In this document: positions 1 through 8,789 of the stretch, one piece after another
How positions within the stretch are numbered: position 1 is the first letter of the stretch
How the letters are laid out: the number at the start of each line of letters is the position of its first letter
Source of the DNA: Paenibacillus albidus
GTDB taxonomy: Bacteria; Bacillota; Bacilli; Paenibacillales; Paenibacillaceae
NCBI RefSeq assembly: GCF_014644435.1
Contig: NZ_BMKR01000014.1
Location: forward strand, 62,001-126,000
Length of the DNA stretch: 64,000 nucleotides
Direction: 5' to 3'
Notes under the pieces: generated by a model
What the model was told of the DNA's origin: nothing
Databases searched by the model: none
The model's input: only the letters and a program-made list of their open reading frames with translations
Position numbers and translations under genes: made by a program

Positions 1-418
1 GCTTGGGCTTGTTCCCATTCTCCGTGCCGGTCTTGGAATGACGGAAGGTGTGCTGAAGCTGCTGCCAGCAGCAAAAGTAGGACATGTAGGGCTGTTCCGT
101 GACCCTGAAACGCTGCAGCCGGTGGAATATTACATTAAGCTGCCTACAGATGTGCAGGAACGTGAATTGATCGTGATTGATCCGATGCTAGCAACCGGCG
201 GGTCGGCCATTGCAGCGATTACATCCCTGAAGAACCGTGGCTGCACCCAGATCAAAATGATGAACCTCATTGCTGCCCCGGAGGGTGTAGCTGCCGTTCA
301 GGAAGCGCATCCGGATGTGGATATTTATGTCGCTGCGCTGGATGACCATCTGAACGAGCACGGTTATATCGTTCCTGGACTCGGGGATGCCGGCGACCGT
401 CTTTATGGAACCAAATAG
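1..418 (+). CDS. upp: Uracil phosphoribosyltransferase, C-terminal part (5' end outside window)
   Basis: Cytosolic pyrimidine-salvage enzyme that converts uracil plus PRPP to UMP and pyrophosphate. The frame is open from base 2 and begins inside the conserved VPILRAGLGM segment, so the start codon lies upstream of the window. The PRPP-binding loop IDPMLATGGSA is encoded at about 176-208, and the protein ends with the family-typical PGLGDAGDRLYGTK. About 138 of the usual ~209 residues are present. In many Firmicutes upp lies just upstream of the atp operon, with a UDP-GlcNAc 2-epimerase gene between them in Paenibacillus-type genomes, as here. Confidence 0.96.
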   Translation, partial: LGLVPILRAGLGMTEGVLKLLPAAKVGHVGLFRDPETLQPVEYYIKLPTDVQERELIVIDPMLATGGSAIAAITSLKNRGCTQIKMMNLIAAPEGVAAVQEAHPDVDIYVAALDDHLNEHGYIVPGLGDAGDRLYGTK

Positions 419-470
419 CAGGGAGTAACGTAGAAGTATTGGCGAGAGCAATGAAGAAAGGGTAGGGGAT

Positions 471-1625
471 ATGTCCAAAATTAAAGTGATGACAATTTTC
501 GGAGTGCGTCCTGAGGCGATTAAAATGGCGCCGCTGGTACTCGAATTAAACAAACATCCGGAGCATATTGAATCGTTGGTTTGCGTGACTGCGCAGCACC
601 GTGAACTGTTGGATCAGGTGCTGGAGGTATTCAAGATTACACCTGATTTTGACCTGGATGTCATGAAGGACCGCCAGACGCTGAATGAAATTACCATTCG
701 TGTGCTTGAAGGGCTGGAGCCTGTGCTCCGCGAAGCCAAGCCGGATCTTGTACTTGTGCATGGTGATACCTTGACTACTTTCCTGGCCAGCTATGCTTCA
801 TTTCTGCAGCAAATTCAGGTTGGGCATGTAGAAGCAGGGCTTCGGACCTGGAATAAGCTGTCGCCTTATCCGGAAGAAATGAACCGTCAATTGACGGGAG
901 TGCTGGCGGATTTGCACTTTGCTCCTACGGGGGGGGCAGCGGATAACCTAAGACATGAGAACAAAAAAGAATCAAGTATCTATATCACAGGCAACACCGT
1001 AACCGATGTGTTTCAATATACCGTACAGCCGGATTATCAGCATCCTGTTCTAGATTTTGCTGCTGGAAAAAGACTAATTCTGATGACGGCGCATCGCAGA
1101 GAATCGCAGGGCGAACCGCACCGTCATATTTTCCGTGCTGTCAAAAGAATCGCTGATGAATTTGAGGATGTTGCTATTGTATATCCTGTGCATCCGAGTC
1201 CGGCAGTCAAGGAACCTGCACATGAAATCTTAGGCGGACATCCGAGAATTAAGCTGATTGATCCACTTGACGTTGTGGATCTGCACAATTTTTATCCACA
1301 TACCCACTTGATATTAACCGATTCCGGCGGCTTGCAAGAGGAAGCTCCCTCATTCGGGGTTCCTGTGCTGGTGCTGCGGGATACAACCGAACGTCCGGAG
1401 GGAATCGCAGCCGGAACATTGGAGCTTGTGGGGACGGACGAGGAGAAGGTGTATCAACGGACACATGCTCTGCTGACTGATCAGGAGCTCTATCAGTCCA
1501 TGAGCCGGGCCGCCAACCCGTACGGAGACGGCAAAGCCTCCGAAAGAATTGTCAATGCGATTTTGCACCATTTCGGGATCAAAAAAGAGCGTCCTGAAGA
1601 ATTTCACACAATGTTCACAAATTAA
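471..1625 (+). CDS. mnaA: UDP-N-acetylglucosamine 2-epimerase (non-hydrolysing)
   Basis: Interconverts UDP-GlcNAc and UDP-ManNAc in the cytosol, supplying ManNAc for teichoic-acid linkage units and secondary cell-wall polymers. The 384-residue length is normal. Visible family marks are GVRPEAIKMAPL (residues 11-22), HGDT (97-100), GHVEAGLRT (118-126, with the active-site Glu at 121), PEEMNR (134-139), TAHRRES (206-212) and SGGLQEEAPSFGVPVL (285-300). The ATG follows a purine-rich AAAGGGTAGGGG Shine-Dalgarno (SD) stretch. It lies 52 bases after upp and may be co-transcribed with it. Its product is the donor needed by the TagA homologue at 22891 and, indirectly, by the CsaB route to S-layer anchoring. 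The orthologue in Bacillus is mnaA/yvyH; wecB is the enteric name. Confidence 0.94.
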   Translation: MSKIKVMTIFGVRPEAIKMAPLVLELNKHPEHIESLVCVTAQHRELLDQVLEVFKITPDFDLDVMKDRQTLNEITIRVLEGLEPVLREAKPDLVLVHGDTLTTFLASYASFLQQIQVGHVEAGLRTWNKLSPYPEEMNRQLTGVLADLHFAPTGGAADNLRHENKKESSIYITGNTVTDVFQYTVQPDYQHPVLDFAAGKRLILMTAHRRESQGEPHRHIFRAVKRIADEFEDVAIVYPVHPSPAVKEPAHEILGGHPRIKLIDPLDVVDLHNFYPHTHLILTDSGGLQEEAPSFGVPVLVLRDTTERPEGIAAGTLELVGTDEEKVYQRTHALLTDQELYQSMSRAANPYGDGKASERIVNAILHHFGIKKERPEEFHTMFTN

Positions 1626-1761
1626 CCAGAAAATTGATGGGAACAATATTTCTGAACTGTAAAATCAACATACAGTGAAACTGTACGGTTTATATGGTTT
1701 TGGAACGTTTTGCTGTGATTATTTTCATGTTTTCATGGGATTTCGGGTATTGTTCAATGAA

Positions 1762-1791
1762 TTGACAAAGAGTCAGGAAATTCAGTAAAAT
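1762..1791 (+). promoter_or_regulatory. SigA-type promoter of the ATP synthase operon
   Basis: TTGACA at 1762-1767, an 18-base spacer, then TAAAAT at 1786-1791. The start point would be near 1798, only about 12 bases before the first ATG at 1810, so the leader would be very short. No other promoter this good is seen in the 184 bases between mnaA and the operon. Confidence 0.6.
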
Positions 1792-1809
1792 TAGTTGGGA
1801 TTGTAGCCG

Positions 1810-2043
1810 ATGAAGGATCAAAAAGACACGTATAGTCTGGGGCGAACTGCGCTTGTCATCGGTGGTGCCGGCACTTTGCTTGCCGCTTACATTATTATGG
1901 GTTTTTTTGCAGCCAGATGGTTGCAGGCTAAGCTGGAAGCACCGGATTACTGGTTGGCTATCGGCACGATAACAGGAATGGTTTTGGGCATCATCAATAT
2001 CGTCCTGTTAATCAGAAAATTTTTGGGGGAGCAGAATGGATAA
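1810..2043 (+). CDS. AtpZ/AtpI-like small membrane protein heading the atp operon
   Basis: A 77-residue protein with two hydrophobic segments (about 15-35 and 47-67) separated by a short charged loop, ending in a basic/acidic tail. This is the layout of the AtpZ / 'ATPase gene 1' family, which sits at the head of many atp operons next to AtpI and is linked to divalent-cation transport or Fo c-ring assembly in related bacteria. The start is the ATG at 1810, with only a weak GGGA-type ribosome site 9 bases upstream, consistent with low expression. Its last 8 bases overlap the next gene. Assignment rests on position and topology more than on a strong motif. Confidence 0.75.
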   Translation: MKDQKDTYSLGRTALVIGGAGTLLAAYIIMGFFAARWLQAKLEAPDYWLAIGTITGMVLGIINIVLLIRKFLGEQNG

Positions 2044-2413
2044 TATGACTCCCATGATCAGCGCTGTTACTAGGTGGACCTTTGTTCTGATGGCCGGTCT
2101 GCTCACAGGCTGGGCTCTTCATCATGAGACCCGGGCGGTGACGCTGGGGATGACTCTGGGTCTTGCCGCCGGCTTGGTCAACTTTCGTTATTTGGCCACC
2201 AAAGTCCGTATTGTAACACAGTCGATTGCAAGCAAGGAAGGAAGAGCCTTCAGCCTGGGTTTTGTTACAAGGATCAGCATCGCAATATTGGTAACCATGT
2301 TCTCGGTCAAGATCGAGCACTTTTCGCTTGAAGCGACACTTGCCGGTCTGTTCATTCCCCAGCTTCTCGCCATTCCTGCGGGGATATATCTGAGTATCAA
2401 GAAGAAGATGTAA
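2036..2413 (+). CDS. atpI: ATP synthase subunit I (AtpI)
   Basis: A 125-residue integral membrane protein with four predicted hydrophobic segments (about 10-28, 35-52, 74-96, 98-118), typical of the ATP synthase I family. It is thought to help assemble the c-ring of Fo and is not a stoichiometric subunit. It overlaps the preceding small gene by 8 bases, and a GGGGGAG ribosome site lies just upstream inside that gene, suggesting coupled translation. atpB follows 31 bases later. Confidence 0.85.
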   Translation: MDNMTPMISAVTRWTFVLMAGLLTGWALHHETRAVTLGMTLGLAAGLVNFRYLATKVRIVTQSIASKEGRAFSLGFVTRISIAILVTMFSVKIEHFSLEATLAGLFIPQLLAIPAGIYLSIKKKM

Positions 2414-2444
2414 CCAGAATAAAGAGAAAGGGGGATGATATACT

Positions 2445-3212
2445 ATGCATGCTATGCCCAAAATCATGCTCGGAAGTATCCCGATAGATTTGTCTGCTGT
2501 ACTGATGCTTATCATCAGCTGTACAGTGGTATTCGTTCTGGTGATGCTGTCGGTTCGCAACCTGTCGGTTGAGAATCCTTCCAAGCTGCAGAACTTTATG
2601 GAATGGGTTGTAGAATTTGTACAGGGTGTGATTAGCAGTGCTATGGACCTTAAGAAAGGGAAACCTTACATATCCTTGGGGCTCACCTTAATCCTGTTCA
2701 TCTTTGTTTCCAACCTGCTCGGCCTGCCGTTCTCAGTTGTAACCGAGGCGCATGAGCCGGTAACGGTGTTCGGTCATGTCATTGAAGCAACCCGGAACCT
2801 GTCCCATGGAGACCACGTAGAGCTTCTATGGTACAAATCGCCAACTGCAGATATCAACGTTACGGCTGGTTTGGCCATTATCGTGTTTGTACTCATGAAC
2901 TATCTGGGGATTAAGCTTAACGGCAAACATTACTTCAAGCACTACGTTGAGCCGTTCCCGATTTTCCTGCCGCTCAACATTATTGAGAATCTGGCCAAGC
3001 CGATTGCCCTGGCCATCCGGCTTTATGCCAATATCTTTGCCGGGGAAGTACTTATCACTGTAATTCTCAAGCTGGGTATTCTCAGTATTCCGTTTCTTGC
3101 CGTTTGGCAGGGCTTCAGTATCTTTGTCGGAGCACTCCAGGCGTTTATCTTTACGATTCTGACGATGGTTTATATCGCACAGATGACGATCCACGAAGAA
3201 GATGCTCATTAA
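2445..3212 (+). CDS. atpB: ATP synthase Fo subunit a
   Basis: Membrane stator subunit that forms the two proton half-channels against the c-ring. The 255-residue length is normal. The essential arginine is visible as Arg192 in the block PIALAIRLYANIFAGEVL, encoded at about 3000-3053. Several long hydrophobic helices and the NLLGLPFS motif near residue 90 support the call. The SD site is AGAAAGGGGG, about 10 bases before the ATG. It is followed by a 108-base gap with a hairpin before atpE. Confidence 0.97.
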   Translation: MHAMPKIMLGSIPIDLSAVLMLIISCTVVFVLVMLSVRNLSVENPSKLQNFMEWVVEFVQGVISSAMDLKKGKPYISLGLTLILFIFVSNLLGLPFSVVTEAHEPVTVFGHVIEATRNLSHGDHVELLWYKSPTADINVTAGLAIIVFVLMNYLGIKLNGKHYFKHYVEPFPIFLPLNIIENLAKPIALAIRLYANIFAGEVLITVILKLGILSIPFLAVWQGFSIFVGALQAFIFTILTMVYIAQMTIHEEDAH

Positions 3213-3219
3213 TGAACTG

Positions 3220-3257
3220 CCGTGAAGAGGAGGCGATTGCCAATTCATGCTTCACGG
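3220..3257 (+). other. Stem-loop between atpB and atpE
   Basis: CCGTGAAG (3220-3227) pairs perfectly with CTTCACGG (3250-3257). There is no following T-run, so it does not look like a terminator. It may mark a processing or stability boundary. After it comes an A/T-rich stretch and a strong AAAGGAGG ribosome site for atpE, whose product is needed in about ten copies per enzyme. Confidence 0.55.
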
Positions 3258-3320
3258 GAGATATTTTATATCATTAAAACAAATACCAAATGAACCGAAA
3301 TTAAAGGAGGATATTTACAA

Positions 3321-3533
3321 ATGGAATTTTTAGCAGCAGCAATAGCAGTTGGTTTGGGTGCACTGGGTGCAGGTCTTGGTAACGGTATGATCGTAAGTAG
3401 AACTGTAGAATCTATCGCCCGTCAACCGGAAGCACGCAACGCCCTGCAAACCACGATGTTTATCGGTGTAGGTATCGTCGAAGTAATTCCTTTGGCTGCA
3501 ACAGTAATTGCATTCCTGATCATGTTTCAATAA
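3321..3533 (+). CDS. atpE: ATP synthase Fo subunit c
   Basis: A 70-residue two-helix hairpin that forms the rotor ring. The polar loop is RQPEAR (residues 34-39), and the ion-binding carboxylate is Glu54 in the second helix (GIVEVIP). The residue after the Glu is Val rather than Ser/Thr and no Na+-ligand pattern is seen, so proton coupling is inferred. It has the strongest ribosome site in the operon (AAAGGAGG, about 10 bases upstream) preceded by an A/T-rich leader, in keeping with the high copy number of c. Confidence 0.98.
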   Translation: MEFLAAAIAVGLGALGAGLGNGMIVSRTVESIARQPEARNALQTTMFIGVGIVEVIPLAATVIAFLIMFQ

Positions 3534-3630
3534 TTTGCCGTATTTGCGGTTTGGCGGGGACGGCCGATGCCATCCGCGCCTTACTTTTGTACAGATCCGC
3601 AGCCAGCGGTAACGGAAGGGAGTGACCTCA

Positions 3631-4119
3631 GTGGAAATCGTTTGGACCAATATTATTTTTTCAATTGCAGCATTTTTGATTCTATATATTTTGCTTAGTA
3701 AATTTGCCTTCAGCAAATTGTTTGCAGTGATGGAGACACGTCGTGAACTGGTGATGCAGCAGCTCGATGAAGCTGCAAAGACCCGCGAGCAGGCGGTCGC
3801 TTATGTGGAAGAGCAAAAGCAAGCCCTGAACAATGCGCGTCAGGAAGCTCAAAGCATTATTCAGCAATCGCAAATTACAAGCAACCAGCAGGTTGACCGC
3901 CTTCTGGAGCAGGCCAAGGTGGAAGCTTCGCGCGTTAAGGCAGAAGCCGTCCGGGATATCGAGAACGAGAAGAACAAAGCGGTTGAAGAGCTGCGGAGCG
4001 AAATCGGAACAGCTTCTGTCCGCATTGCATCCAAGCTCTTGAACAAGGAAGTTCAAGCAAGCGGAGAGCAAGAGCAGCTTGTTGACCAATACCTCAAAGA
4101 GGTAGGAGGCCGATCATGA
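3631..4119 (+). CDS. atpF: ATP synthase Fo subunit b
   Basis: Peripheral-stalk subunit: one N-terminal membrane helix (residues about 3-23) followed by a long, highly charged, Gln/Glu/Lys-rich coiled coil to the C-terminus. An in-frame GTG at 3622 would abut the GGAAGGGAG ribosome site with no spacing. The GTG at 3631 has a normal 9-base gap and gives MEIVWTNIIFSIAAF, the usual family start, so I choose it (162 residues). The stop overlaps the start of atpH (ATGA), implying translational coupling. Confidence 0.94.
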   Translation: MEIVWTNIIFSIAAFLILYILLSKFAFSKLFAVMETRRELVMQQLDEAAKTREQAVAYVEEQKQALNNARQEAQSIIQQSQITSNQQVDRLLEQAKVEASRVKAEAVRDIENEKNKAVEELRSEIGTASVRIASKLLNKEVQASGEQEQLVDQYLKEVGGRS

Positions 4120-4667
4120 GCCGCGATACGGTAGCTGCCAAGCGTTATGCCAAGGCTTTGTACAGTTCGGCAGTAGAGCAGGGGATCACTCTGGAAGTGG
4201 AAGAACAGCTGAAGACGGTAGTCGAAGTGCTGCACAAAGACAAAGAAGTGAAGCGGTTCATTCTTGCGCCGCGGATCTCGGAGTCGGAGAAGCTTAAAGT
4301 ACTGCGTACAGCCCTTCAAGACAAGCTTTCCCCAATTGTACTGAACACTGTAGAACTTTTGGTAGAGCGGGGCAGAACCGATATTTTCGCTGATCTGCTG
4401 GATACGTATATCAAAATTGAAGGAGACGCTCTTGGAATCGGTGATGCTACAGTGTATTCTACTTATCCTCTAAGTCAAGAGGAGCAGGCCAGTGTAGCTG
4501 CAGAGTTCAGCCAGCTTACGAAGCGGAAGATCCGCGTAGTGAACGTGGTTGACAAGAGCCTTTTGGGCGGACTGAAGGTCGTCATTGGCGATACCCTTTA
4601 TGACGGCAGTCTGGCCAATAAATTGGAACGTCTCGAGAAATCTTTTAATGATAAGCATAGAAGATAG
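4116..4667 (+). CDS. atpH: ATP synthase F1 subunit delta
   Basis: A 183-residue OSCP-type delta subunit that joins the top of F1 to the b-dimer stalk. The N-terminal RYAKALYSSAVEQG segment and the C-terminal LLGGLKVVIGDTLYDGSL block are diagnostic. Its ATG overlaps the atpF stop by four bases, with GGTAGGAGG as the ribosome site. atpA starts 11 bases after its stop. Confidence 0.96.
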   Translation: MSRDTVAAKRYAKALYSSAVEQGITLEVEEQLKTVVEVLHKDKEVKRFILAPRISESEKLKVLRTALQDKLSPIVLNTVELLVERGRTDIFADLLDTYIKIEGDALGIGDATVYSTYPLSQEEQASVAAEFSQLTKRKIRVVNVVDKSLLGGLKVVIGDTLYDGSLANKLERLEKSFNDKHRR

Positions 4668-4678
4668 GGGTGAGGATA

Positions 4679-6190
4679 TTGGGCATCAGACCTGAAGAGA
4701 TCAGCACTTTGATCAAAAGTCAAATTGAGCAATATAAATCCGATATCGAAGTTGCCGAAATCGGCACCGTCATTCAAGTCGGCGACGGTATCGCCCGTGT
4801 CTACGGTCTGGAAAACGCAATGGCAGGCGAATTGCTGGAGTTCTCCAACGGAGTAGTAGGCATGGCACTTAACCTGGAAGAAAGCAACGTGGGTGTTGTA
4901 ATTCTGGGTGAATATACGGAAATTCGCGAAGGCGATCAAGTCAAACGCACAGGGCAGATTATGCAGGTTCCGGTTGGTGAAGCCTTGCTGGGCCGTGTTG
5001 TAAACGCCTTGGGCCAGCCGCTTGACGGCAAAGGACCTATCGAAACTACCGAGTTCCGTCCGGTAGAGAACAACGCTCCGGGCGTTATCGACCGCAAATC
5101 GGTTCATGAGCCGATGCAAACCGGTCTTAAAGCGATTGACGCCATGGTTCCGATTGGACGCGGACAACGCGAACTTATCATCGGTGACCGCCAAACCGGT
5201 AAAACTGCCATTGCGATTGATGCAATCATCAACCAAAAGGGCAACGGAATGAAATGTATCTATGTGGCTATTGGGCAAAAACAATCCACAGTAGCACAGG
5301 TAGTAGAGACTTTGCGCCGTCATGGTGCCCTGGACTACACCATCATTGTAACGGCGTCGGCTTCCGAGCCTTCTCCGCTCCTTTATATCGCTCCATACGC
5401 AGGTTGTGCAATGGGCGAATATTTCATGTACAAAGGCGAGCATGTACTGGTCATTTATGATGACTTGTCCAAGCAAGCTTCCGCTTACCGTGAGTTGTCC
5501 TTGCTGCTCCGTCGTCCACCGGGCCGCGAAGCGTTCCCTGGTGATGTCTTCTACCTGCACTCCCGTCTCCTGGAACGTGCTGCGAAGCTTAGCGATGAGC
5601 TTGGTGGGGGTTCATTAACCGCACTTCCGTTTATCGAAACACAGGCTTCTGACGTATCGGCTTACATTCCTACCAACGTAATCTCGATTACAGATGGACA
5701 GATTTTCCTTGAATCCGACCTGTTCTATTCCGGTCAGCGTCCGGCGATCAACGTCGGTATCTCTGTATCGCGTGTAGGGGGTTCTGCACAGATCAAAGCC
5801 ATGAAGAAGGTAGCCGGCTCACTCCGTCTGGATCTGGCCCAATACCGTGAGCTTCAGGCGTTCTCCCAGTTTGGTTCTGACCTCGACAAATCTACGCAAG
5901 CCCGTCTGAACCGCGGTGCCCGTATGATGGAGATTTTGAAGCAAGGTGTAAACCAGCCGCTGTCCGTTGAGCATCAGGTGCTTAGCTTGTACACTGCGGT
6001 AAAAGGTCATCTGGATGATATTCCGGTCAAAGACGTTAGACGTTTTGAAAAGGAATTCCTGGCCTTTATCGACAGCAGCGCAGCCGAAATCGCCAAATCC
6101 ATTACGGATACCAAAGATCTGACTGCGGATAATGAAGCAGCGTTGAAGGCAGCTATCGAGAAGTTCAAAAGAGGGTTTGCTACCAGCTAA
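4679..6190 (+). CDS. atpA: ATP synthase F1 subunit alpha
   Basis: Nucleotide-binding, mostly non-catalytic subunit of the F1 hexamer. The Walker A loop GDRQTGKT is at residues 169-176, at the usual place, followed by VIYDDLSKQA and the signature PAINVGISVSRVGG. The GTG at 4670 overlaps the ribosome site. The TTG at 4679, just behind GGGGTGAGG, gives MGIRPEEISTLIKSQIEQ, the form seen in relatives, so a rare TTG start is preferred (503 residues). The 146-base gap to atpG holds three repeat hairpins. Confidence 0.97.
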   Translation: MGIRPEEISTLIKSQIEQYKSDIEVAEIGTVIQVGDGIARVYGLENAMAGELLEFSNGVVGMALNLEESNVGVVILGEYTEIREGDQVKRTGQIMQVPVGEALLGRVVNALGQPLDGKGPIETTEFRPVENNAPGVIDRKSVHEPMQTGLKAIDAMVPIGRGQRELIIGDRQTGKTAIAIDAIINQKGNGMKCIYVAIGQKQSTVAQVVETLRRHGALDYTIIVTASASEPSPLLYIAPYAGCAMGEYFMYKGEHVLVIYDDLSKQASAYRELSLLLRRPPGREAFPGDVFYLHSRLLERAAKLSDELGGGSLTALPFIETQASDVSAYIPTNVISITDGQIFLESDLFYSGQRPAINVGISVSRVGGSAQIKAMKKVAGSLRLDLAQYRELQAFSQFGSDLDKSTQARLNRGARMMEILKQGVNQPLSVEHQVLSLYTAVKGHLDDIPVKDVRRFEKEFLAFIDSSAAEIAKSITDTKDLTADNEAALKAAIEKFKRGFATS

Positions 6191-6216
6191 TCCTTGAATA
6201 TAGAATATGAAGACTT

Positions 6217-6320
6217 GAGGTTTGGCTCCGCCAAAGCTCAAGTTATGCTTACGAAGTTAGCTTTGGCTCTGCCAAAGCTCAGCTTATGCTTACGAAGTTA
6301 GCTTTGGCTCCGCCAAAGCT
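6217..6320 (+). repeat. Three-copy hairpin repeat between atpA and atpG
   Basis: The palindrome TTTGGCTCCGCCAAA occurs at 6221-6235, 6262-6276 (one base changed, in the loop) and 6303-6317, a period of exactly 41 bases. Spacers contain the shared segment TTATGCTTACGAAGTTAG. Copies 2 and 3 extend to a 9-base-pair stem AGCTTTGGC/GCCAAAGCT with a three-base loop. The last hairpin ends just before the atpG ribosome site. No T-run follows, so these are not simple terminators; they resemble dispersed intergenic palindromic repeats. Confidence 0.85.
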
Positions 6321-6336
6321 CTAAGGTGGTGAAATC

Positions 6337-7206
6337 ATGGCAAGAAGCATGCGTGATATTAAACGTCAAATCAAGAGCGTTCAAAACACCAGACAGATCA
6401 CAAAAGCGATGGAGATGGTTGCTGCCTCCAAGCTGAGAAGAGCACAGGAGAAAGCGGAAGCTGCCCGTCCTTACTCAGAAAAGCTGAAAGAGGTCGTGTC
6501 GAGTATTGCTGCCGGAACTGATGGTATCCAGCATCCTATGCTGGTCAGCCGTCCCGTCAAAAAAACAGCATATCTGATTGTTACTTCGGATAGAGGGCTC
6601 GCAGGCGGTTACAACGCAAACATTTTGCGTAAAGTAACCATGCTTATCGCGGAGCGGCATCAATCCAAAGACGAATATGCTTTGTTTGTTATCGGCCGGA
6701 AAGGCCGTGACTTTCTGCGCCGCCGTGAATACCCGATTGTGGCGGAAGTGACCGAGCTTTCCGATGCACCGAAGTTTGCGGACATCAAGTCCATTGCCAA
6801 CTCGGCGGTACAGCAGTTCGAGACAGGTGAATACGACGAGTTGTACATTTGCTACAACCAATTCATCAATGCCATTACACAAGTACCAACCGTAGACCGC
6901 CTGCTTCCTATGGATGATATGGGGAATACGAAGCAGCATGAAGCGAGTGCAACCTACGAATATGAGCCTTCACCGGAAGGCGTACTCGAAGTGCTGCTTC
7001 CTAAATATGCTGAAACCTTGATTTATAGCGCAATTCTTGACGGCAAAGCCAGTGAGCTGGGTGCGAAGATGACAGCGATGGGCAGTGCAACGAAGAACGC
7101 GTCGAAAATGATCGGAGAACTTAGACTGACGTACAACCGTGCACGCCAGGCGGCTATTACCCAGGAAATTACCGAGATCGTGGCCGGTGCGAACGCGCAG
7201 TCGTAA
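6337..7206 (+). CDS. atpG: ATP synthase F1 subunit gamma
   Basis: Central rotor shaft of F1. The N-terminus ARSMRDIKRQIKSVQNTRQI and the C-terminal block ELRLTYNRARQAAITQEITE are the family signatures that form the coiled coil inside the hexamer. The 289-residue length is normal. The ribosome site AAGGTGGTGA lies immediately after the third repeat hairpin (ending 6319), so folding of that hairpin could modulate initiation. A 121-base gap with another imperfect hairpin separates it from atpD. Confidence 0.97.
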   Translation: MARSMRDIKRQIKSVQNTRQITKAMEMVAASKLRRAQEKAEAARPYSEKLKEVVSSIAAGTDGIQHPMLVSRPVKKTAYLIVTSDRGLAGGYNANILRKVTMLIAERHQSKDEYALFVIGRKGRDFLRRREYPIVAEVTELSDAPKFADIKSIANSAVQQFETGEYDELYICYNQFINAITQVPTVDRLLPMDDMGNTKQHEASATYEYEPSPEGVLEVLLPKYAETLIYSAILDGKASELGAKMTAMGSATKNASKMIGELRLTYNRARQAAITQEITEIVAGANAQS

Positions 7207-7327
7207 TACAGGAAAAGTGAATCCTACGTGTGACTTATCTTGTATTGTATGAGAAACGGTGCCGGCCATAAAGGGCGGCATTGTCGTTTCTTCTTATTGT
7301 AACAGCTTTCGAGGAGGGAAAATTAAG

Positions 7328-8725
7328 ATGAACAAAGGACGCGTTGTAAGCATTATGGGTCCGGTTGTCGATATTGAATTTGAACGCGGCCAGCTGCCCG
7401 AGATATTCAACGCAATCAAGATCGAAACCAGCTTGGAGAATGGGCGCAAGATCGATTTGACCCTTGAGGTTTCCAATCATCTCGGGGACAATCTGGTACG
7501 TTGTATCGCAATGTCTTCCACAGATGGACTGGTTCGTGGACTGGATGCGCTTGACCAAGGAGGACCCATCTCGGTTCCTGTAGGCGAGGCAACACTGGGC
7601 CGGGTATTTAACGTACTGGGCAATCCGATTGATAACGGTGCCGTAGTGGTTGCCGACAGAAACCCGATTCACCGTCTGGCTCCGACCTTTGACGAGCTGT
7701 CGACACAAGCGGAAATTCTGGAGACAGGCATTAAAGTTATCGACTTGCTGGCTCCTTACGTTAAAGGCGGCAAAATCGGTCTCTTCGGCGGTGCTGGTGT
7801 AGGTAAAACTGTTACCATACAAGAATTGATCCACAACATTGCGCAGGAACACGGCGGGATTTCCGTATTTGCGGGTGTTGGTGAGCGTACTCGTGAAGGG
7901 AACGACTTGTACCATGAAATGACGGAGTCCGGGGTTATTCAAAAAACGGCAATGGTATTCGGTCAAATGAACGAGCCGCCGGGCGCCCGTCTTCGTGTAG
8001 CTCTGACCGGACTGACCATGGCGGAGTATTTCCGCGATGTGGAAGGCCGCGATACGCTACTCTTTATTGATAACATATTCCGTTTCACCCAAGCGGGTTC
8101 TGAAGTATCCGCTTTGCTTGGCCGCATGCCTTCTGCCGTAGGTTATCAGCCTACACTGGCAACGGAAATGGGCCAACTCCAAGAGCGTATCACTTCTACC
8201 AAAAAAGGTTCGGTTACCTCGATCCAGGCTATTTACGTGCCGGCGGATGACTATACTGACCCAGCTCCGGCCACGGCATTTGCCCACTTGGATGCTACGA
8301 CCAACCTGGAACGGAAAATTTCCGAGAAAGGGATCTTTCCGGCAGTTGACCCTCTGGCTTCAAGCTCTCGGATTCTCACGCCTGAAATCGTTGGTGAAGA
8401 GCACTACAACGTGGCACAAGGTGTTAAGCAATTGCTTCAGCGTTATACTGAGCTTCAAGATATTATCGCCATCTTGGGCATGGATGAGCTTAGCGAAGAA
8501 GACAAAGTGATTGTAGCCCGTGCCCGCAAAGTAGAACGTTTTCTCTCACAATCTCTACACGTAGCAGAGCAATTCACTGGGTTGAAGGGTGCTTATGTTC
8601 CGATAAAAGAAACAGTGCGCAGTTTTAAAGAAATACTAGAAGGTAAGCATGATGACCTGCCAGAAGTAGCTTTCCTGTTTGTTGGTACTATTGAAGAAGC
8701 GGTTGAGAAAGCGAAAACGCTGTAA
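7328..8725 (+). CDS. atpD: ATP synthase F1 subunit beta (catalytic)
   Basis: Catalytic subunit of F1. Walker A GGAGVGKT is at residues 154-161, GERTREGNDLYHEM follows, and LLFIDNIFRFTQAGSEVS contains the Walker B Asp. The length of 465 residues is normal. An upstream in-frame start at 7259 exists, but the ATG at 7328 has the strong GAGGAGG ribosome site and gives the expected MNKGRVVSIMGPVVDIEF, so the upstream codons are not counted. atpC follows after 64 bases that contain a short hairpin AGCTTTAC/GTAAAGCT (8755-8773). Confidence 0.98.
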   Translation: MNKGRVVSIMGPVVDIEFERGQLPEIFNAIKIETSLENGRKIDLTLEVSNHLGDNLVRCIAMSSTDGLVRGLDALDQGGPISVPVGEATLGRVFNVLGNPIDNGAVVVADRNPIHRLAPTFDELSTQAEILETGIKVIDLLAPYVKGGKIGLFGGAGVGKTVTIQELIHNIAQEHGGISVFAGVGERTREGNDLYHEMTESGVIQKTAMVFGQMNEPPGARLRVALTGLTMAEYFRDVEGRDTLLFIDNIFRFTQAGSEVSALLGRMPSAVGYQPTLATEMGQLQERITSTKKGSVTSIQAIYVPADDYTDPAPATAFAHLDATTNLERKISEKGIFPAVDPLASSSRILTPEIVGEEHYNVAQGVKQLLQRYTELQDIIAILGMDELSEEDKVIVARARKVERFLSQSLHVAEQFTGLKGAYVPIKETVRSFKEILEGKHDDLPEVAFLFVGTIEEAVEKAKTL

Positions 8726-8789
8726 CCCTGAGCATAGTTAATGCTTTCGATGCGAGCTTTACGATGTAAAGCTTTTAGGAGGAATGGAA

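Noticed and set aside
4598..5560. 320-codon open frame on the minus strand opposite atpH-atpA
   Set aside because: It is a shadow of the conserved alpha-subunit gene, has no ribosome site and no recognisable protein features.
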